Assembly: GCA_016869975.1 (NCBI GenBank)
Contig: VGCZ01000011.1
Coordinates: 1 to 64,000, forward strand
Direction: 5' to 3'
From: Alphaproteobacteria bacterium
Lineage (GTDB): Bacteria > Pseudomonadota > Alphaproteobacteria > Reyranellales > Reyranellaceae
Length of the DNA stretch: 64,000 nucleotides
Shown here: one piece after another, positions 8,599-16,404 of the stretch
Layout: each line of letters opens with the position of its first letter
Numbering within the stretch: the first letter of the stretch is position 1
Translations under genes and position numbers: made by a program
The notes under the pieces: generated by a model
The model's database searches: none
The model's input: the letters and a program-made list of their open reading frames with translations, nothing else
Told to the model about the DNA's origin: nothing

Positions 8599-8629
8599 CT
8601 GTCATCCCTCGCTGCGCTCGGGATGACAG
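8599..8629. repeat. Hairpin of the TGTCATCCC dispersed repeat, likely modC terminator
   Basis: Arms CTGTCATCCC (8599-8608) and GGGATGACAG (8620-8629) are perfect reverse complements around an 11-base loop, TCGCTGCGCTC. It sits between convergent modC and the C13-like gene. The same element occurs, larger, at 36116-36246 and 54748-54815. Confidence 0.7.
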
Positions 8630-8644
8630 CGGAGGCTATTCAGC

Positions 8645-9454
8645 TCAGCGCGCCGGCAGCCTGAGGTCGGCGACGGCGGCGCCGAACGAAGCCTGGGGCC
8701 GCGACGCCCTCACGCCGAGCCACGCCTCGCGTTCGGCGACGCAGGGCAACAGATTCTGGAACAGCTGGCGCCAGGTGGTGGCACCCGAATCGTAAGCGCC
8801 GATCAGGCAGCGGTCGAAGGCGCCGTGGCGCTCGTCCAGCTTCGCGGCGTAGGTCACGCGGCCGCGCGCGGCGGCGGCGATGATGATGCGGTTGGGCCGC
8901 TCCAGCTGCGCGGTGATGAACGAGCCGGTCTCGCAGCCCGACAGCACCAATACCGTCGGCCGATCGCCGCAGGCCAGGGTCGCCAGCCGATCGATGTCGG
9001 CGAGCGAGGCCTTGCGACCGTTGGGCTCGTCCACCAAGCGCAGCGTGCCCTGCTCGCCATGCGAGCTGAAATAGAGCAGGCAGGCCTCGCTGTCGCGCGT
9101 GCCCAGGGCGGAGAGCGACTGGCGCAGGCTGGAGAGCCGCGCCGGTGGCCGGGCGCCGCCATCGGGCGCCGTCAGCGAGGCGGTGTGCAGGGCGACGCGC
9201 GTGACGCCCGCGCCGCGCAGACGGCCGGCGATATCCTCGGCGGCGAAATCGTAGATCGGCCGGTCGGCAGCGCCGCCGACGACCAGCGCCTTCCAATCGG
9301 CGACCGCGATCGCCGGTAGCCCTGAAGTGACCAGCGCTGGCGGAACGGGGGCCGAACCATGCCCCCCCGAATCGTGCGGCACGCAAGCCGCCACGGCCGC
9401 GGCGATCAGCCCGACCACGCTCCAACGGACGGCCGTTTCCGCCGTGCCGCGCAT
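8645..9454 (-). CDS. Caspase-fold (peptidase C13-like) lipoprotein
   Basis: A 269-residue protein with a lipoprotein signal peptide; the lipobox Cys is residue 24 (AAAVAAC). The caspase/legumain-type dyad is visible: His132 in LLYFSSHGEQG and Cys174 in VLVLSGCETGSFI, each after a hydrophobic beta strand, as in clan CD proteases. The remainder resembles bacterial C13 proteins. It probably acts at the outer or inner membrane facing the periplasm; the substrate is unknown. Start ATG 9454 has a G-rich ribosome site about 7 bases upstream. It stands alone between modC and kup, so context gives no clue. Whether it is an active protease is not certain. Confidence 0.72.
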   Translation of the reverse strand: MRGTAETAVRWSVVGLIAAAVAACVPHDSGGHGSAPVPPALVTSGLPAIAVADWKALVVGGAADRPIYDFAAEDIAGRLRGAGVTRVALHTASLTAPDGGARPPARLSSLRQSLSALGTRDSEACLLYFSSHGEQGTLRLVDEPNGRKASLADIDRLATLACGDRPTVLVLSGCETGSFITAQLERPNRIIIAAAARGRVTYAAKLDERHGAFDRCLIGAYDSGATTWRQLFQNLLPCVAEREAWLGVRASRPQASFGAAVADLRLPAR

Positions 9455-9566
9455 GACGTCCCCCCGTCAATGCTTCCCCGCCGATATGATCCGGGAACCA
9501 CATTGGCGGCACAAACGAGGAGTCTTGAAGCCGAGCAACGCTCGAAAGGTCAAGAAAATCAGAACC

Positions 9567-9644
9567 TTATCCACAGTTTCACGGCACACAGGACGGACTT
9601 ATCCGCATCAGCTCTGAAACGACTCTAAGATGAGGTCGCCTCAT
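9567..9644. promoter_or_regulatory. Gene-free region before kup with two DnaA-box-like sites and a palindrome
   Basis: The 256 bases between the C13-like gene and kup hold no convincing gene. They contain TTATCCACA (9567-9575), a perfect DnaA box consensus, and TTATCCGCA (9599-9607), one mismatch, spaced 32 bases start to start. A palindrome ATGAGG-TCG-CCTCAT follows at 9630-9644, 67 bases before the kup start. The palindrome looks like an operator; the DnaA sites may be chance or a DnaA-controlled promoter. Confidence 0.4.
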
Positions 9645-9710
9645 GCGCGCCTCCCTTGACTCATCTTCGGCCCGGGTGCATCACCCGGCCCCGCCGCGAC
9701 CCGGTCTGGA

Positions 9711-11777
9711 ATGACCGTCAGCGCTGGGGAAGGTCACGGCCAGGAGTTCGTTCGCGACATGGAGAAGACCCCAGGCGGTCCCCCTGCGACGGATCCGGCG
9801 AACGGTAACGGGCATCGCCCGACCGACGCCTTCGCCGACAACGTCCGCCCCTCCCTGCTGGCAGACGAGACCCTTCAGCACGAGCAAGGCGACCACGGCG
9901 ACGACCCGCATCACCCCAAGGGACCGGTCGGCGTGCTGGCGCTGGGGGCGCTGGGCGTGGTTTTCGGCGATATCGGCACCAGCCCGATCTACACCATGCG
10001 CGAGATCTTCGCGCATGCCGGCGAGGCCGGCACGGGCGAGGCCGCCGTGCTCGGCGCGCTGTCGCTGGTGTTTTGGGCGCTCATCCTCACCGTCAGCGTC
10101 AAATACCTCGTGCTCATCCTGCGCGCCGACAACAAGGGCGAGGGCGGCGTGCTGGCGCTGGCGCGCCTGGCCGGCAACGCCCTGCCGCCCGGCGCCGTCG
10201 GCCGGCGCGGGCTGATCATGCTGCTGTCGATAGTCGGACTGGCGCTGTTCTTCGGCGACGCGCTGATCACGCCGGCGATCTCCGTGCTCGGCGCCATCGA
10301 GGGCCTGCAAAAGGTCGAGCCCGGCTTCAAGCCCTTCATCGTGCCGGTGACGGTTGGCATCCTCACAGCGCTGTTCTTCTTTCAGTCGCGCGGCACGGGA
10401 CGCGTCGGCCGGTTGTTCGGCCCTGTCATGATGGTGTGGTTTATCGTGCTCGCCACGACAGGCCTGTGGCAGATCACGACCTATCCCAGCGTGCTGGCGG
10501 CGATCAATCCGCGACACGGCATCGCCTTCATGTCGGTGCTGGGCTGGAAAACCTTCGTCGTGCTGGGCGCCGTGATCCTGGCGGTGACCGGCGGCGAGGC
10601 GCTCTACGCCGATATGGGCCATTTCGGCCGCAAGCCGATCCGGTTGGCCTGGTTCGGCCTCGTGCTGCCGGCGCTGGTGCTGAACTATTTCGGCCAGGGC
10701 GCGCTCCTGCTGCGCGAGCCGGGCACGCACGAGCATCTGTTCTTCGAGATGGTGCCGCACTGGGCGCTGATCCCGATGATCGTGCTGTCGACGGCGGCGG
10801 CGATCATCGCCTCGCAGGCCACCATCTCGGGCGTCTTCTCGCTCAGCCAGCAGGCGATCCAGCTCGGCCTGCTGCCGCGCATGACCATCCTGCACACCTC
10901 GGAGACGGCGATCGGCCAGATCTACGTGCCGCGGATGAACTGGCTGCAGATGATCGGCGTCATCACCCTGGTCGTCACCTTCGGCTCCTCGAGCGATCTC
11001 GCCGCCGCCTACGGCATTGCCGTCACCGGCGCGATGTCCATCGACACCATCCTCGCCTGCGTCGTCGCCATCCTGATCTGGCGCTGGCATCCGCTGCTGG
11101 CGATCGGCGCCTTCGGCGGGCTGCTGCTGATCGACCTGGCGCTCTTCTCCTCGACGGTGCTGAAGATTCCGGAAGGCGCCTGGTTCCCGTTGGCGATGGC
11201 GGTAATCTCCTGGTACCTGATCTCGTCCTGGCGGCGCGGCCGCGCGCTGCTCTACGAGCAGCTGCAGGGCAGCTCGCTGCCGATCGAGCAGTTCCTCGAG
11301 CGCATGGAGCGCGCGCCGCTGCGCGTGGCCGGCACGGCGGTGTTCATGACCGGCGACGTCGCCACCGTGCCGCTCGCCCTGCTGCACAACCTCAAGCACA
11401 ACAAGGTCATGCACGAGCGCGTCATCCTGATGCACGTGCTGACCATGGACATACCCCGAGTCGCCGAGACGCGGCGCGTCGAGGTGCGGCGCCTGGGCAA
11501 GGGCTTCCACACCGTGGTGGCGCGCTACGGCTTCATGGAGCAGCCCGACGTGCCGGCGGCGCTCGCACGCTGTCGCCTGCACGGTCTGCCCTACGACGAG
11601 ATGCAGACCTCGTTCTTCCTCGGCCGCGAGACGCTGGTGCCCTCGGCCAAGTCGCCGCTGGGCCGGGCGCGACAGAGCATCTTCATCGCGCTCTCGACCA
11701 CGGCGGCGGCGACCAAGATCTTCTTCCGCATTCCCCCCAACCGGGCGGTGGAGCTAGGCGCACAAGTCGAGGTTTGA
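9711..11777 (+). CDS. kup: Kup low-affinity potassium transporter
   Basis: A 688-residue KUP/HAK/KT potassium:proton symporter. A hydrophilic N-terminal extension of about 70 residues precedes the family signature LGALGVVFGDIGTSPIYT. About 12 membrane segments follow (GDALITPAISVLGAIEGL is the second conserved block), then a cytoplasmic C-terminal domain of about 200 residues from RGRALLYEQLQ onward. The length matches the family (620-690) with a long N-terminus; an alternative ATG at 9759 would shorten it by 16 residues. Monocistronic, preceded by a palindrome at 9630-9644. Confidence 0.93.
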   Translation: MTVSAGEGHGQEFVRDMEKTPGGPPATDPANGNGHRPTDAFADNVRPSLLADETLQHEQGDHGDDPHHPKGPVGVLALGALGVVFGDIGTSPIYTMREIFAHAGEAGTGEAAVLGALSLVFWALILTVSVKYLVLILRADNKGEGGVLALARLAGNALPPGAVGRRGLIMLLSIVGLALFFGDALITPAISVLGAIEGLQKVEPGFKPFIVPVTVGILTALFFFQSRGTGRVGRLFGPVMMVWFIVLATTGLWQITTYPSVLAAINPRHGIAFMSVLGWKTFVVLGAVILAVTGGEALYADMGHFGRKPIRLAWFGLVLPALVLNYFGQGALLLREPGTHEHLFFEMVPHWALIPMIVLSTAAAIIASQATISGVFSLSQQAIQLGLLPRMTILHTSETAIGQIYVPRMNWLQMIGVITLVVTFGSSSDLAAAYGIAVTGAMSIDTILACVVAILIWRWHPLLAIGAFGGLLLIDLALFSSTVLKIPEGAWFPLAMAVISWYLISSWRRGRALLYEQLQGSSLPIEQFLERMERAPLRVAGTAVFMTGDVATVPLALLHNLKHNKVMHERVILMHVLTMDIPRVAETRRVEVRRLGKGFHTVVARYGFMEQPDVPAALARCRLHGLPYDEMQTSFFLGRETLVPSAKSPLGRARQSIFIALSTTAAATKIFFRIPPNRAVELGAQVEV

Positions 11778-11870
11778 CCCTATATCAAGGCAAGACATGC
11801 TTGTTTGAACCCCCGGGTTCGACGGGCTAGACTGAGAACGTTCGTACACTAACGATCGGCCTTCTACCTG

Positions 11871-14800
11871 ATGTCCGCCCTCTCCCTCAGGCACGGCCTG
11901 TTTTTTGAGGACCTCTACGCGCGCGACGGGCTTACGCGGCTCGACGCGGCGTTCGTGGCTCGCCTTGCCGATATCGATGTCGCCCTGCACAACCGCCTGC
12001 TGACCGCGCGTACGGCGCCCGACGCGCTGACCGACAAGGACGAGTCGGCCCTGCTGATCGAGCTGGCGCCGCATCTCGACGATTTCCTCGCCGACCTCTT
12101 CGGCGTCACCACGCCCAACCTCGCCCTGCGCGCGGCCCATTCCAGGCTGATGCCGCTCTACGACTGCAAGCGGCTCTTCGTGCAGCGCCACGCCGCGCGC
12201 GCGATCAAGCAGCCGGCGGCCGAGGCGCTCGACGGCGCGTCCGTCACGACGGCGGCCAACGCCGTGGTCGGCATCGACCTCGGCGACGCGTCGATCGATC
12301 TGGAAACGCGTGAACTGGCCTTCGCCACTATCGTGCCACGCCATCTCGACGCCGAATACAAGATCGCTGCGCCGTCACAGGACATCGAGGCGCTGACTTG
12401 CTACGCCGCCTGGGCGCTGTTCGCCAGGGAGGGCAAGGCGCGCCACCGCGCCGGCGCGCTGTTCAAGCAGCCGCACAAGCTCGACTTCGAGAGACTGGTT
12501 CCGGTCGAGACCGAGACGGTCGACGGCGTGGTAAAGATGAAGCTGCCCAAGGCGCTGATGCGCCCGCGCGACGGCTTCCACCTCACCGACCAGGGCGGCG
12601 ACCTCGCCTACGCGCTCGATCACACCCAGTACTGCATCTGGTGCCACAACCAGGGCAAGGACAGCTGCTCGCGCGGCTACAAGGATCGCAAGACCGGCGC
12701 CTTCACCAGGAGTCCGTTCGGCGTGACCCTGGCCGGCTGCCCGCTCGAGGAGAAGATCTCCGAGATGAACCTGGTCAAGGGCCAGGGCTTCACCTTGGGG
12801 GCGCTGGCCATCGTCGCCGTCGACAATCCGCTCTGCGCCGCCACAGGGCATCGCATCTGCAACGACTGCATGAAGGCCTGCATCTTCCAGAAGCAGGAGC
12901 CGGTCGACATCCCACAGATCGAGACGCGCACCTTGAAGGACGCGCTGTCGCTGCCCTGGGGCTTCGAGATCTATTCGCTGCTGACCCGCTGGAACCCGAT
13001 GAATCTGCGCCGGCCGCTGCCGAAACCCTCGACCGGCCGCAGCGTGCTGGTGGTCGGGCTGGGTCCGGCGGGCTTCAACCTCGCGCATCACCTGATCAAC
13101 GACGGCCACCACGTCGTCGCCATCGACGGGCTGAAAATCGAGCCGATCGAGCCGGCGATGTGCGGCGTCGATGAGACCGGTGGTCGTGTGCCTTTCGCGC
13201 CGCTGCGCGACTTCGAGGAGCTGCGCGAGGATCTCGGCGAGCGCGTGCTGGCGGGCTTCGGCGGCGTGGCCGAGTACGGCATCACCGTGCGCTGGGACAA
13301 GAACTTCCTGAAGACCGTGCGCCTGCTGCTGGAGCGGCGGCCCGAGTTCGCGATGGTCGGCGGCACGCGCTTCGGCGGCGCACTCACCGTCGAGAGCGCC
13401 TTCGCGATGGGCTTCGACCACATCGCGCTGTGCATGGGCGCCGGCAAGCCCACCGTGCTCGACATGCCCAATGGCCTGACGCGCGGTGTGCGGCAGGCCT
13501 CGGACTTCCTGATGGCGTTGCAGCTCACGGGTGCCGCCAAGAAGGACAGCCTCGCCAACCTGCAGATCCGCCTGCCCGTGGTGGTGATCGGCGGCGGCCT
13601 CACGGCGATCGACACCGCCACTGAATCGCTTGCCTACTACACGCTGCAGGTCGAGAAGTTTCTGGCGCGCCACGAGACCCTGGTCGCCGAGCGCGGCGAG
13701 GACGCGGTGCGCGCATCCTGGACCGCCGAAGAACGCGAGATCGCCGACGAGTACCTCGCCCACGCGCGCGCGCTGCATGCCGAGCGCGAGGCGGCTGAGC
13801 GCGCCGGGCGCGCGCCGGATTTCGCGCCGCTGATCGAACGCTGGGGCGGCGTCACCATCGCCTATCGCCGCCGCCTGATCGACTCGCCCTCCTATACGTT
13901 GAACCACGAGGAGGTTCACAAGGGCCTCGAGGAGGGCATCCGCTTCGCCGAAGGCTTGACCCCCGTCGCCGTCGAGATCGATGCCTACGGCCACGCCAAG
14001 GGCTTGAAGGTCAAGGGCGAGAGGGACGGCGTCGCGTTCGAGACGGTGCTGCCGGCGCGCTCGATCCTGGTCGCCGCCGGCACGCAGCCCAACACCGTGC
14101 TGGCGCGCGAAGACGGCGCGCACGCCATGCTCGACGGCAAGTATTTCCGCGCGCTCGACGAGGATGGCAACCCGGTCTCGCCCGAGCGCATCGCCAAGCC
14201 GGCGACGCCCGAGGTGCTGATGTACAAGCACGGCCATGGCCGCGCGGTGTCGTTCTGGGGCGACCTGCATCCCTCCTTCGCCGGCAACGTGGTCAAGGCG
14301 ATGGGCGGCACTAAGCAGGGCTATCCCGTGGTGTCGCGCATGCTGGCCAAGGTGCCGGCGGCGTCGACGCCGCGGACCTTGATCGACCGCGCCAACGCCG
14401 AGCTGCGCGCCACGGTGCACGCGGTGCATCGCCTGACGCCGACCATCGTCGAGGTCGTGGTCAAGGCGCCGGCGGCGGCGCGCGCCTTCGAGCCCGGGCA
14501 GTTCTATCGCCTGCAGAATTTCGAGGCGCATGCGCGGCGCGTCGAGGGCACGGTGCTGGCGATGGAGGGCCTCGCGCTCACCGGCGCCTGGGTCGACAAG
14601 GACAGCGGCCTGCTGTCGACCATCGTGCTGGAGATGGGCGGCTCGTCCGATCTGTGCGCGCACCTGAAGCCGGGCGAGCCGGTGATCCTGATGGGTCCGA
14701 CCGGTACGCCTACCGAGGTCGAGGCGGGCGAGACGGTGGTGCTGGCGGGCGGCGGCCTGGGCAACGCCGTGCTGTTCTCGATCGGCGCCGCGTTGCGCGC

Positions 14801-15389
14801 CGCCGGATCGAAGGTGCTGTACTTCGCCGGCTACAAGCACGTGATCGACCGCTACAAGGTGGCCGAGATCGAGGCCGCCGCCGACGTCGTGGTGTGGTGC
14901 TGCGACGAGGCGCCGGGCTTCGCGCCCGGCCGGCCGCAGGACCACGCCATCGTCGCCAACATCGTCGAAGCCATGCGCGCCTACGCCTCGGGCGAGCTCG
15001 GCGAGCAGGTCATTCCGTACCGCGCGCTCGACCGCATCATCGCCATCGGCTCCGACGGCATGATGAACGCCGTGCGCATGGCGCGTCACGGCGCGCTGGC
15101 GCCCTTCATCGCGCGCGCCGATCACCACGCCATCGCCAGCATCAATTCCCCGATGCAGTGCATGATGAAGGAGATCTGCGCCCAGTGCCTGCAGCGGCAG
15201 GTCGATCCTGTGACCGGCAAGGAGACCGTGGTGTTCTCCTGCTTCAACCAGGATCAGCGCATGGACCTGGTCGACTTCGCCAACCTGCGCCAGCGGCTGG
15301 CGCAGCAGGGCCTGCAGGAGAAGCTGTCGAAGCTCTGGCTCGACCGCGCGCTCAAGGCCGAGGGCGTACGCGCGCTCGCGGCGGAGTAG
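11871..15389 (+). CDS. Fused Nfn-like flavin/iron-sulfur oxidoreductase (GltD-like + PyrK-like)
   Basis: 1172 residues in four parts. Residues 1-230 match nothing I recognise. Residues 250-340 are a GltD-type Fe-S domain: Cys255, 258, 266 and 290 (YCIWCHNQ, AGCPLEEK) and Cys330, 333 and 337 (RICNDCMKAC). Residues 390-830 are the GltD-like FAD/NAD(P) module: VLVVGLGPAGFN at 392-403 and a second dinucleotide site VVVIGGGLTAIDTATE. Residues 840-1170 are a PyrK/FNR-like FAD and NAD domain ending in a [2Fe-2S]-type motif, Cys1097, 1103, 1106 and 1124. NfnB and NfnA of anaerobes have these two halves as separate subunits and bifurcate electrons between NAD, NADP and ferredoxin. The role here is inferred; no glutamate synthase large subunit is adjacent. 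Confidence 0.8.
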   Translation: MSALSLRHGLFFEDLYARDGLTRLDAAFVARLADIDVALHNRLLTARTAPDALTDKDESALLIELAPHLDDFLADLFGVTTPNLALRAAHSRLMPLYDCKRLFVQRHAARAIKQPAAEALDGASVTTAANAVVGIDLGDASIDLETRELAFATIVPRHLDAEYKIAAPSQDIEALTCYAAWALFAREGKARHRAGALFKQPHKLDFERLVPVETETVDGVVKMKLPKALMRPRDGFHLTDQGGDLAYALDHTQYCIWCHNQGKDSCSRGYKDRKTGAFTRSPFGVTLAGCPLEEKISEMNLVKGQGFTLGALAIVAVDNPLCAATGHRICNDCMKACIFQKQEPVDIPQIETRTLKDALSLPWGFEIYSLLTRWNPMNLRRPLPKPSTGRSVLVVGLGPAGFNLAHHLINDGHHVVAIDGLKIEPIEPAMCGVDETGGRVPFAPLRDFEELREDLGERVLAGFGGVAEYGITVRWDKNFLKTVRLLLERRPEFAMVGGTRFGGALTVESAFAMGFDHIALCMGAGKPTVLDMPNGLTRGVRQASDFLMALQLTGAAKKDSLANLQIRLPVVVIGGGLTAIDTATESLAYYTLQVEKFLARHETLVAERGEDAVRASWTAEEREIADEYLAHARALHAEREAAERAGRAPDFAPLIERWGGVTIAYRRRLIDSPSYTLNHEEVHKGLEEGIRFAEGLTPVAVEIDAYGHAKGLKVKGERDGVAFETVLPARSILVAAGTQPNTVLAREDGAHAMLDGKYFRALDEDGNPVSPERIAKPATPEVLMYKHGHGRAVSFWGDLHPSFAGNVVKAMGGTKQGYPVVSRMLAKVPAASTPRTLIDRANAELRATVHAVHRLTPTIVEVVVKAPAAARAFEPGQFYRLQNFEAHARRVEGTVLAMEGLALTGAWVDKDSGLLSTIVLEMGGSSDLCAHLKPGEPVILMGPTGTPTEVEAGETVVLAGGGLGNAVLFSIGAALRAAGSKVLYFAGYKHVIDRYKVAEIEAAADVVVWCCDEAPGFAPGRPQDHAIVANIVEAMRAYASGELGEQVIPYRALDRIIAIGSDGMMNAVRMARHGALAPFIARADHHAIASINSPMQCMMKEICAQCLQRQVDPVTGKETVVFSCFNQDQRMDLVDFANLRQRLAQQGLQEKLSKLWLDRALKAEGVRALAAE

Positions 15390-15395
15390 AAGCGC

Positions 15396-15794
15396 TCAGA
15401 GCTGGCGCGCGGTGATCAGCAGCAGCCAGATCGCCGCCACCAGCATCGGCACGAAGGTCAGGACGACACCGATGCCGCGCCCGGCGCTCGGGCCGGCGTT
15501 ACCCGTGATGCCGATCGCGTGGGCGATACGCCCGACGACGAAGCCGCCGGCGCACAGGTGAATCGCCAGCCGCGGCCCGCCGCAGAGCTCGAGCAGCACG
15601 AACAGCGCCAGGGCAAGCGGCGCGTACTCGGCGAAATTGCCGAAGGCGCGGCCCGCCAGCGCCAGCCGCTGGTCGCCGCCATCGCCGATGCCGACATGCG
15701 TGCGTCGCCGCTGGTTGATCACCAGCACCGCCAGCACGATGGCCAGAACGCCGAGCAGCCCGCCGTAGAACGCGGAAATCACCGGTACCGCCAT
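15396..15794 (-). CDS. MAPEG family membrane protein
   Basis: A 132-residue protein with four membrane segments. The MAPEG signature lies in the first cytoplasmic loop and second helix: INQRRRTHVGIGDGG then GRAFGNFAEYAPLALAL. The family includes membrane glutathione transferases and YecN-like proteins that act on lipophilic or peroxide substrates. The frame extends to 15929, but ATG 15794 gives the normal length and has GGGGAGAGG upstream. It converges on the Nfn-like gene with only 6 bases between stops. Substrate unknown. Confidence 0.85.
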   Translation of the reverse strand: MAVPVISAFYGGLLGVLAIVLAVLVINQRRRTHVGIGDGGDQRLALAGRAFGNFAEYAPLALALFVLLELCGGPRLAIHLCAGGFVVGRIAHAIGITGNAGPSAGRGIGVVLTFVPMLVAAIWLLLITARQL

Positions 15795-15985
15795 GATCGC
15801 CTCTCCCCGTTTCGCGTCCGGTGCCGGGCGTAAGCCGAACCGGCACCTTGTCGATCGTATCGTAGCGGCTGAGGTCGACGATACGACGATCGTGTTGGTC
15901 GCCGAGACCGACAGGCAGGAAGTTCTCACACTCCCGCCAGCCTCCCCGCGCTGTCACGCCCGACATCGGTCGACCCGCCTTCGGC

Positions 15986-16117
15986 TCAAAGATCCCGCAA
16001 CACGCGTCGCACATCGCGGGCATGATGGACGACGGCCAGTATGTCGACACCGTCTTCGAGAACGCGATAAGCGACGATGTCCCGGCGGGCGCGGGGCGCC
16101 CACGTCAGCGTCGGCAT
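15986..16117 (-). pseudogene. ParE-type toxin remnant with internal in-frame deletion
   Basis: Starting at ATG 16117, which overlaps the antitoxin stop (TGATG), a 43-codon frame reads to TGA at 15986. Residues 2-14 (PTLTWAPRARRDI) resemble the first strand and helix of ParE. Residues 15-43 (VAYRVLEDGVDILAVVHHAR, then a basic tail) resemble its last two strands and C-terminus. ParE toxins are usually 90-100 residues, so about 45-50 central residues, including the two long helices, appear to be deleted cleanly in frame. The product is unlikely to poison gyrase. The expected ParDE gene order is kept. Confidence 0.65.
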
Positions 16118-16374
16118 CAGCCGCCCGAGCCACTGAGACCCGAACGCAGTTCTCGTTTCAGCTCGGCGAAATCGATCGGCGCGCTCTCGCCGCGCAATGA
16201 CTGCGCCAGCCCTTCGGCGACGGCGGCGCGCAACTCTTCCGACAGCGGTTGCGTCAGGTCGAAATGACGGACCGCCTCGCTCACGGCGGCTTCGAGCGAG
16301 GCGAATTCGCCGGCGGCGACACGTGCGCGCAGCCGGTCCTCGAGATCGGGTGGCAGATTGACGATCACGCCCAT
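16117..16374 (-). CDS. ParD-like antitoxin (ribbon-helix-helix)
   Basis: An 85-residue protein. The N-terminal VIVNLPPDLEDRLRARVAAG has the strand and first helix of a ribbon-helix-helix fold, followed by EFASLEAAVSEAVRHF, as in ParD/CopG antitoxins, and an acidic toxin-binding C-terminus. ParD binds its own promoter and neutralises ParE. Its stop overlaps the start of the truncated ParE frame. With the toxin broken it is effectively an orphan antitoxin that may still repress its promoter or neutralise toxins from other loci. Confidence 0.78.
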   Translation of the reverse strand: MGVIVNLPPDLEDRLRARVAAGEFASLEAAVSEAVRHFDLTQPLSEELRAAVAEGLAQSLRGESAPIDFAELKRELRSGLSGSGG

Positions 16375-16404
16375 GGTGATCTCCTTTTCCTGGCCGATCC
16401 TACA

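Noticed and set aside
10073-11830. A 585-codon plus-strand frame and a 633-codon minus-strand frame over kup
   Set aside because: Both are Arg/Ala/Asp/Gln-rich low-information translations caused by high GC; the Kup frame has clear family motifs.
12375-15128. A 917-codon minus-strand frame antisense to the Nfn-like gene
   Set aside because: Its His/Gln/Arg-rich composition is the antisense shadow of a GC-rich gene; no motif or domain was seen.
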